Assembly (NCBI RefSeq): GCF_021917145.1
Contig: NC_061072.1
Span: 10,693,001 to 10,757,000 of the forward strand
DNA from: Hypomesus transpacificus
Taxonomy: Eukaryota; Chordata; Actinopteri; Osmeriformes; Osmeridae
DNA: 64,000 nucleotides
Direction: 5' to 3'
Positions 18,418 through 28,200 of this stretch are shown piece after piece. The notes below the pieces were generated by a model. The model was given only the letters and a program-made list of their open reading frames with translations. It was not told the origin of the DNA and did no database searches. Positions within the stretch are counted from its first letter, which is position 1. Each line of letters opens with the position of its first letter. The position numbers and the translations under genes are program-made.

Positions 18418-20143
18418 GGTCCCCGCCTATCGGGCCTCCCACGCCACCTAGGAAACCACTGGTAAATCATCCTCTCCTGAGTGAGAGCAGAAATCATGTC
18501 TGATATGTCTGAATACTACAGAATGTCTCAGTAATATTACAACATCAAAAACAAAGATATTACAGAGTGGAAATCTGTAGAGATAGAAACTGTACAATCC
18601 TCAGGTTCTTCGTACCCAAGACTACCCAAATTTGAGACAAGCAGCCCCACCAACCTGGGCTGATGATGATAGTCTTGATCCTCGAAAATATAAGCGCTTA
18701 TGAGCCTTGTAAGGGTACGCTAATGTTAATATGCAAAGAAGTTATATTTTTTGATTGTCAGATATTTTCTACTTTGTGTTTTAAGAGCAGAGTTAAGCCT
18801 CACTATCTTCTAGTGTGAACAATCTCAGTATTGATTGACTTGAATTTGCATTCAAGCAACAGGTAATGCATGTGTGTATTGTAAACTTTGGAAACAATAC
18901 TGTAAACTGCGCTTTTGATCTATGAACTGAGAATATTATTGCTACTTGGAATATACATAATATCACATTTATACCTACTTGATCCGTAGCAAGGATTTTA
19001 ATTAAATAATCGTTCAAAGGTGATGACATACATCTTACAAGTTCCAAAGGAATATAGTTTTATCACCTCGTAACTAAATAATACATAAACATTTAAAATG
19101 ATGAAATGTCCTTGATTGACGTGTAAACTATATGTAAACCTTTTTTTCTCTCACGCTTGCTAGGAGGTGTCAAGCCACCCAGTCAATCTTTGGTATCTTT
19201 AGAACCTGACTAAGCAGATCTGATGAGATTTGAGTTTGAATTCCAGCCAGATTCAAAGGTTCACACAGCTATACATTTTAAATACCCTGCTTACCAAAGA
19301 TCAAGCGGAGACTACTTAAGTCCTCTCCTCCTATCTTCTGTGGAATGGGCCTTGTGTGTGTGCTGTATGGGAGAATACGAACTAACATCCTGTAGATGCA
19401 GAATGGGCCAAGTTCTATTACAGGTGTACCAGACAATACTTTGCTCATGCCCAAAGGGTCATGATAGACACATTGCGCATAGGGTTCATTATTTATGAAT
19501 GAGTAGTGTCTTAAAAGTCTACAATATTTCTGTACAATTCCCTTTAACCAACAATGTCCTTTAGCCAATTAGACCCCTCTCTCTGTGTATGTGTCTGTCT
19601 ATCTGTCTTGAGACACAATTAGAACCGTGACATCTAACTAATCAGGAACTAGAAAGGTTGACTATCTTAAGAAACCTGTCTTCTCTTCTAATCAATGGAA
19701 AATCATTCAAGAGCTCTAATCCAATCAGAGTGGATTTGACAGACTTCACTGAAACTCTGTTCCTGGAGTTACTGGGCAGACATCTTGGATGATGGCCCTG
19801 CCAATCAGGGACATGACAAACTGTGGGATAAGACAAAGCATGATGGGTCTCATCCCAGGTTTCACGATTGCATGGAATCTAAAGGATGTACTGTATATCT
19901 GCTAATTCTATTGAGTTGTCATTGAGAGATTAGAAATGTAACATTTGATGTCCTATGAAATGAGCTATACTGTATGTATGTGTCATAAGCAGTACTCTGT
20001 ATACAAATAAAAGCATTAAATAAAGTTAAATGGATCAGGGTCTCATGTTTGTGAGACCATACCAATGCTTTTGTCCCGTCCCTAACTACGCAAAGTCTAA
20101 TACAAATATCAATAAACCCCAATCTTAGAAGCATTTAGACCTG
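18418..20143 (+). other. pde6c 3' UTR and flank
   Basis: No coding exon is visible. Clustered AATAAA hexamers at 20006 and 20019 (and 20111) suggest a long pde6c 3' UTR of about 1.6 kb or an alternative distal end. The sequence is AT-rich and otherwise unremarkable. Confidence 0.5.
20006..20024 (+). terminator. tandem poly(A) signals, possible distal end of pde6c
   Basis: AATAAA occurs at 20006-20011 and again at 20019-20024, with a third copy at 20111-20116. They are the first canonical clustered signals on the plus strand downstream of the pde6c stop. Confidence 0.4.
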
Positions 20144-20667
20144 TTACTGCAGCATGTTGCTGTAGGTCCCACGGCACATGCACACAGACACAGACGGGTG
20201 AACTTGAGGCTCCTTGGAGGCTGAGATGAAGACAGTCCTTGCCTTGACTCCTGTGGCGTGCAGTGGGATTACTCTATAAAGCTGGATCATCTCCCTGGAC
20301 AAGCCGATCAGCCGATCACCCGGAGCTGACCAAGGCCACAATACACTCTCCGCTTCTGATTATTGTGCTGTAGTTGAGGGTGTGTTTCCTTCTGATTATT
20401 GTGCTGTAGGTGAGGGTGTGTTTCCTTCTGTTTATTGTGCTGTTGGTGAGGGTGTGTTTCTGTGTGTACATCCTTCCTGTCCTCCATCTTCTCATGCACT
20501 CTCCACATGTCAGCTAACTTAGTCTGAAGAGTGGCTTTACAACCAGTGAAACCACATTGTTTAATGAGAGCGTCAAGATTATGCTCATATGTAAAATTGT
20601 ACATCTGACAAAGACAGCGAGACATTGAGTGTTCAGTGACTGGAGAGGGGGATTCAGTAGGGATCAA
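20144..20667 (-). other. unassigned minus-strand reading frames, possible small gene
   Basis: Two open stretches lie on the minus strand. The upstream one (20667-20308) reads through SRCLCQMYNFTYEHNLD and LIKQCGFTGCKATLQTK, then three 12-residue repeats of KETHPxLQHNNQ type made by the 36-bp tandem repeat. An acceptor-like pyrimidine tract with CAG precedes MYNFTYEH. The downstream one ends ...VCMCRGTYSNMLQ with a stop at 20144-20146, and a possible acceptor (CTTGTCCAG) begins it near 20296. The two frames differ, so splicing would be needed, and the candidate donor (GTACAC) is weak. I do not recognise the protein. It could be a small cysteine-containing gene, a decayed gene or chance. Confidence 0.25.
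20354..20461 (-). repeat. 36-bp tandem repeat, three units
   Basis: Three near-identical 36-bp units at 20354-20389, 20390-20425 and 20426-20461 differ by a few substitutions. The period is a multiple of three, and the minus strand stays open through all units, coding for a 12-residue repeat rich in His, Gln and Asn. Confidence 0.9.
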
Positions 20668-21177
20668 TAATCATCACTCAAACAAAGGGTAGATATGGAT
20701 GAGCTCGATCCAAAAACAGATACCTGTTCAATTAGTTACACTGCCGGCTACTACCGACCACACCGACAGGCACTGAGATACCCCATACACTGTACCACTC
20801 TTTAGAAGGAGTCTTTAAGGGAGGAAGGAGAAAAAGGTGAGAAAGTAATTAGAAGTGATTAAACGCTAATGTCGCTAATCTGGGGCCAATCGACACGCAC
20901 CATCCTGGCTGTAGCAGAACAGTGACCTTGGATTGATCAGAATGCTCCAGTCAGGCTGCAGGGAGGATCTGGAGGAATTGAAAGGTACTGGGCCACCTCC
21001 ACGTCTCTGTCTCTGTCCATCTGCAGATGCTGTCTCAATTATTCCCCCCCCCCCTTCTAAGATTCACCTTTCATTAGGAGTCTCCTAGGTCCAAATGTGC
21101 AGCTCATCAGAGATGAGTTATATTGTCATACTTGATTATAGTGTTTTAAAGTCAGAGGGTTTGACAGAGACAAGAAT
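20668..21177. other. spacer between the pde6c side and the fra10ac1 3' end
   Basis: No gene or recognised repeat family is seen apart from a short C run near 21045. Confidence 0.5.
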
Positions 21178-21183
21178 TTTATT
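21178..21183 (-). terminator. poly(A) signal of fra10ac1
   Basis: TTTATT on the plus strand reads AATAAA on the minus strand. It lies 57 nt after the fra10ac1 stop codon, giving a very short 3' UTR. Confidence 0.6.
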
Positions 21184-21239
21184 CTGTCACAAAACTCAAA
21201 AAATATACAATATACAAATCACAGACTGAGCCAGTGGAC

Positions 21240-22176
21240 TTAAAGGAACATGTCCTCGAAATATTCATCAAACTCCTCCTCCCTAAAAAGACAGGAAAAA
21301 CAAAATGACTGAGTGAGTTTCAAGTCAGAAGCTTCCACACAATATCACAAGTTGGGTCCAGAGACAAACAGGCTATGCTTAGCTTAACCTTGACATATTA
21401 TATACATTTATTTGTGAACAGTCCCCTTTGTGTTCTCTCAACAGGCTTAAGGGAATAACGGCCATCTTGCTTTTACTATCCAGTTCAAATCTATTAGAAG
21501 TTTCTAAAGATGCTTCTGTCTGGAGATTGAGGGTCTGATCTATTGTTCCATCCACAGTGAAGCTCTTTACCTTGATTTCTCCTCCACAGCAGGGGCGGGA
21601 CCGCTCCAGTGCTCCGCCTCCGACGGGCCCTCTGCCTCATTCCCGCCCTCAACATCTGCTATGAGAGGTTAAGAAAGGTGTCAGTCACCAACATGAAGAA
21701 ATGTGTGGGCTAATGTGAAGCCCTCTGTGACATGCTTGCATGTAAAACGGGCTATACAAATACATTTTGATTTGAAATGATCATGTACCATTTCCTACTC
21801 TACTCCATTTCTGCCATTGTTTAGTATCTGGAGGGGAATTGGCAGTTGGACTGAAAAACATACATCTAATGATAGAGAAGTTTATATATGTGTGTGGATA
21901 TGTGCTCATGTGTTAAAAAAAACAGCAACAATTAACCATCAGCTCTAGAAACACAGCAAAAACATTGAGTGCTGTCTGGCTGACAGCTCTAACACATTCT
22001 CATACCAGAGACTCCTAGGAGTCTGGCTTGTGTGTTTTTAGGGGTTCTTAACGGACAGTTAACACTGAGGCCTGTGGTCGTGTGTGTGAGACAGCTATAT
22101 TTCAGTGAGGCCAGTGAATTCTCCACTGCCCTGGGGGAGTAGGATAATAAACCTCTTAGGTGGTGGTGGTGGTGGT

Positions 22177-22252
<76 letters not shown>

Positions 22253-25200
22253 AGCGTGTGTGAGTATGAAAGGCACCTTTGTCAGAGTGTTGGGAGTCCT
22301 CAGAGTCATTGGAGAAGGAATGTTCTGTAAGGAAGAACAGTGGAGAGTAGTTCAACTCCACCACCATTGACAGCACAGACTAGTAATGATCAAAGTTCAA
22401 CAACTAACTCATATTCTAACGTTGCTAAGCAATCAGAGACTCCTAATAATTTGTTAGCCTTTGTAGTATTCTTAGAAAAAGCATGTTTTCCCAATATACT
22501 GTAGCGATTTACAGTAGGTTCAGGGACATTCTCCCAGAGGCAAGTAGGGCGAAGTGCCTTGCCCAAGGACACAACGTCTTTTTTTGCATCGAACCGGCAA
22601 CCTTCTGAGTAAAAGCCCAAATCCCTAACCGCTCAGCCATCTGACTCCCTTCATGGGACTAAGAGATCTTACCTTTATGCTTCCTCTTACGTTTGTCTTT
22701 GCGTCTGTTTTTCTTGGAGCGAGATGACGATCTCTTTGATCTCTTCGACTGGGATTCCCCTGCCTCCTCCAAAGACGACCTATCCACCTTCTTCTTGGCT
22801 TTCACCTCCTTCCTCCTGAAAGTGATGTCAAAAATTACCTTTGAGCCAACCATGTTTGCCAGGATTGTGGGACAAACATACAGCTACCGCAGCTAAATGG
22901 GAGAACTATTCCAACCCGCAGACCACCTCTGACAGTTACCAATCAACGAATCAGAGATATACGGGTTTGGTTATCAATAATCTGAAGAACCAACTTTTTG
23001 GGGGGGTTTATGTAAAGAAGGGTAAACATACTTGTGATGGTAGTTGAGTTTAAAGGTGCATTCTGGACACAGTCCTACAAAGACAGAAGAGACAGTAGAG
23101 CACCTTCATCACCATCGTCATCATCACTTTTCTCATGAGGAATCAGTCAAACGGGTTCTCTGTTGTTCAGAGGTTAAGGCAAGGCCACTGTATTTTGAGT
23201 AATGCCTGTCCAACTGCTGAGACAACCTTTTGAATTTACCCAGACTAAAGGAAAGTTGACCAGAGTAACTAGGGGAGCTAGGTGGAATGTCCAGGGTAAA
23301 TCCAGTTTAGTAGATCCTCTCCAGGGTTTTCTAATGGGATTGGCTCCAGCATGATACTGGTGATCCTGTATGGATCATTACTACTGACTAGAGGATTGGT
23401 TAAACAGCTGGGTGAACACACTGCCATAGTGGTACCGTAGCTGACCCAGTTTAACCAACACACACAAAGCTTACTTAGTTTGACGAGTGCATTCCTCTTG
23501 TCTCCTTGCTCCACGTAGGCAAAATTCACCTCCCAGCTTTTCAGCCCCTCCTGCTTCTCACAACGCTTGTTCCCACACATAAATTGACCTGTAAAAAAAC
23601 CCCACAGGCATTATTTATATTTATTAACATATATTTATGTGACATTCATAACATTCATGGTCCAGATGGGTCCAGTCAGCATCAATCCACTGAACCATGT
23701 TCTCTCTCTTCCCTCCATCTCTCTCCCTCCTTCCTCCACCATGCCACTCCACCATGAGGTCACAGCCGGTAGTCTGACTTGGTTGTCTTGTCCACCTGAC
23801 TAATCTCTATCTGTCTTCCTTTCCCTCCACCTATTTTCTATCTCTCCTCCTCCTCTGCCAGTCCTTCCTTCAGCCCTCCTATCACCAGCTTGGCAGCTAA
23901 GTTGACCTTCCCACCCTCGAGCTAATCACTCTGGAGTTCCATGCTCTCCCCGCCCCTCCTTCTGCTTGGCCACCCGTCCTCCAGCCCTCTGCAGCCAGGT
24001 GCTGCTTCTATTCCTGGCTGCAGCGCGTCGCACAGGCCAAGAGGGGTCGGGTTCGTGTCAATGGGAATTGAGAAACAGAAGAGGGGGGGGGGAGTGGGGG
24101 GTTCTCCAGAGAGCAGCAGGCCCAGGGAGGGTAATGCGTCATGGGTTGTTCTTTCTTCATCCCCGGCCTGTTAGACATGGAGCTACCTCCTCATCTGACC
24201 TCCAGCTCAAGGCCTGGGAGATGTTGATTTGCCTGACGGGAGATTTGTCACGTGCCACCAGGTCAGATGAACCTGAGGTGGCCGGGCCTACCCTGCCTCC
24301 CACCTGTCAGTCAGTCTGATGGTTGTGACGTCCTGGGCTACGTCAGCAGGGTTTTCCTCCTGGATTAGCATTAGGATGCGCTCACGTCATCCCCCACACA
24401 TACAGAGGAATATGTGAGGACTACGAGGGGTACGCCATGAGGGATTCACACACAAATCCAATACTGGTAATATGTAATCTCTTCACAAGAGCAGACCAGC
24501 CCACACGTTGTGACAGGACAAAAACAGAGCTGCAGCGGAGGGTTGTGGAGTGGGGACAGCTTTATGACTTGTCTCAGGGGATCGCACCATTCCCAGTGTA
24601 CGAGGTCAAGCGCAGCATCCGGTCATATGCGAAAGAGGACGTTTCTGCTTTTGATCCCAGTGAGTCGTCAATATTTACATTTAGTCATTTAGCAGACACT
24701 CTTATCCAGAGCAACTTACAGTAAGTACAGGGACATTCCCCCGAGGCAAGTAGAGTGAAGTGCCTTGCCCAAGGACACAACGTCATTTGGCTCAGCCGGG
24801 AATCGAACTGGCGACCCTCAGACTACCAGCCGATTCCCTCACTACTCAGCCACCTGACTCAATATGCCACTGTCTATTGAAATGATATGTCAAATGAGAG
24901 CATTTCATGTTTCACAATGGATATTTGGCCCTCAGCCTCATGGATCCTATGCAGGGACAGAGGGAGAAAAAAAGGCTAGAGCTGGGTCAAAAGGAACTTG
25001 GGCTAGACTCCAGGGTCACAGTGTTTCTCTATTAGAAACGTTGTTATCCTGTCCTGATAGTCCCTCAGGTCCTTGTCTTCCCTAGTTTCAACACAATGAT
25101 GGACAGGCTTTAGCACACAGTGACGAGCACTTATCTCTCTGGGACTTTGAACGAAGCACATCCAACTCAGTCATATCAAACAGACTGTGTCTGAAACACA

Positions 25201-28200
25201 CAACTGATAACAAACATCTTTACCCAACATTCCTTAAGCATTCTGGGAAGGTTGTGTCTGAGGGAACCTGAGAGTAAACTAACTAGTGGTCTCTGTGACT
25301 AATGTAGCAGCAGTAATATCATATTTAATGCCAGTCAACATTTCATTTCAGACGAGAGATCGAGCTAATCAAATCTAGCACACCTATGGATAAGGCTGTG
25401 CTGTGGTAAGACACTTGTGTAAGCAAGGCTGGGGAGACTCAGGGTGATATACGGTGCGGCCTGAGTCTGTAATAGGGCAGAAGAAAACCATCCACACAGC
25501 CAGGGCAGATACAGTTACAAGGCAGCGGCAGGATAGAGACTGCATGTCCTGAGACACCCACATGCCGAACAGACTACAGTAACCCAACCTTTGTCCAGAA
25601 AACTGACATCTATATTTTTCCTTATTGGGTCAGCAACAGTAATGATCTAACTTGGGTAAATATGCCCCATGGTACATCGTCTCCCTGTAACCACCAGATC
25701 AATACCTAGGGGTCAGGACTCAACCCCACCCTGCCGTGATGCAATACCTCCTGCTTGTGGCCTGGTGCAGCACCAGCTTATGGGTCTGGGCTTGATGAAT
25801 AAGATAATTACACAGATCAGAGTACTAGATCAGAATAAAAATCACCTTTGTCCACCAAGTAAGCCTATTCTTTCATATTGCAGGTATTATCTCTGGTGGA
25901 GTATAGCAGTTAGCTGTGTAGTATATAAGCTTTAGGGAGTCAGGTGGCTGAACGGTGAGGGAATCGGGCTAGTAATCTGAAGGTTGCCAGTTCGGTTCCT
26001 GGCCGAGCCAAATGACGTTGTGTCCTTGGGCAAAGCACTTCACCCTACTTGCCTCGGGGAGAATGTCCCTGTACTTACTTTTAAGAGCGTCTGCTAAATT
26101 ACTAAATGTAAATGTAGTGTATGAGACTCAATTGTAGACAAATTATTATTTAAGTTAACATAGAAAATGTATGATTATTAAGTGGCATCACAATGCTCTT
26201 CATTGATCTGACCGTCAATTCTTAATCCTGGGAAACTATCTCTGGGGCATGAGCCAAACTAACAGAGAGGTAAAGATTACAGAGGCTTAATCTGGAACAC
26301 CATATTGGCTAATTAAGCTTTCCCAGGAGGCAGACTTGAAGAGGAAACAGATCAGAGCATTGCTCTTTATGCAGGACACAAAGTGTGTCAACGCTCACTC
26401 TCTCGCTTGGGACTAAGACTTCCCATTAAAGGCTATCTTTATCCCACACCACACATATATATTATGGGGAGTGCTGTTTGTCTCCTAATGGATGATTAAC
26501 ACTCTCTGCAAGGGGGGGGGGGGGGGGGGGGTGTTACTGTGCTTTTGCACAACCAGAGGAAAAAGGAAAGTGCTGAGAATGAGTTAATCCACTAGCTCCA
26601 ATGCAGTATAGGAATTATTTTTTTGTGGAGTAAATGATCACTGCCAATTACATTTCTCTGATAAGTGACAGTGGCTTTGTGACCACACCTGAGTCAATTA
26701 ACTTGCTAATAATATCAAATACCTGGGTGGGCTTGATTTGTCTGAAATGAATATGTCACCAACTGGAAAGTGACAACTTGACAACTGTGAAACTTTTCAA
26801 ATCAACCTCAATTACTTGCAAGTTAACTGATCTTCATAATTGACACATGTATTTCTGGAGGATAAGAAGTTGTAGGAGAGTTTGGCTGAATCTCCACTGC
26901 CACCTAGTGGAGATAGTACAAACTGTTTAAAAAGCAAAATGCTTCATGGAACACAACTATTTATGCCACAGCTATAAACATCATACAACTACTTTACCTT
27001 TGCCAGAGACCACTTCATTTTCAACACGCCATCGGAACCCAAACTGAAATGAAAAAGGAAAAATGTTCTGATTAGTTTCAATATACCAGTAAAATAGGTA
27101 ACAATTAAATTTAAAGGGGCAATTGACTGGGTTTTTGGGGTATTTCACACTGTTCCTTAAGGTCTCCGAATAGGGTGTGTAACATTGGTTGGGTTGAAAA
27201 TGGCCCGGGTGCTGTTCTATGCCCTCTGACAGATCCTCTGAAATGTTCCCGGGAAAAAACACTAGCTTTTATCCTTTTATGGTATGCTCATTAATATTTA
27301 GATAAGATGCGCGCTGATTGGTTGGTTATCAACGAGTGAAGCTGGGAGCAAAAACGCAACACGGCCAACAGCAGCACTCGCTGAAACACCGAAGTTGGAG
27401 ACTTGAAATAAAAACGGCAAATAAATCTATTGTGTCTACACAACACTGTTTTCAACAGATTGACTATATATCATTTGAAATGATAACATTACTTGTTTCC
27501 ACTTCTGTTGTTGAAGCAAACTGCAGCTTAGCAACCAAACCATATCGTGATTCTACTCGGCTTCAGTTAGCTAGCTCTAGATATCTTGCTGAAAAATAAC
27601 ATGACAAAGATCTGGACAAACATGCATCGTGAATTGTAGATTTTCATTACACAGGTTATTTATTTGAATGAAACACAGTCAGGAACATGAATCAACGTTA
27701 GCCCCATTGCCAATAAACTAAGCTAAATTATCACACATTCTATGCTCTTGCGTTAACTAGCAAGCTAAACTTGTTTACATGCCTACAGTCTATGTGTTAC
27801 TAGTAACAGTTACTAGCAATGCTAACGTATTCTGTATCTAAAACCTGCCTTTCTCCAGTTCTTTCAAATAGATTATCTAGACAGGCGTTAGCAATAAGCC
27901 AGACTGCAGTTCGTTTTCTGGCTATTTTTTTTGGAAGCTTCCCTTCTAATGCCGACTACAGCTAGTCTAGCTAGAGTCATTTGATGTGTGTAGAAACGTT
28001 CTACCTGGTATGCTATATACAGGAAACGTTAGCATTGCTAATAACTGTTAGCACAACATCATACTGTCCTTATAGCTTGCGGTTGCAATGAGCATACGGT
28101 TGGAACAGCACCTCTTTCCAGGTTCAGCTTCCTAGCATATCCTGCTTGAAATTGTCCAAGGTTGTCAAAACTGTCTTGGGTGAAATGTTCAGAGCAAATG

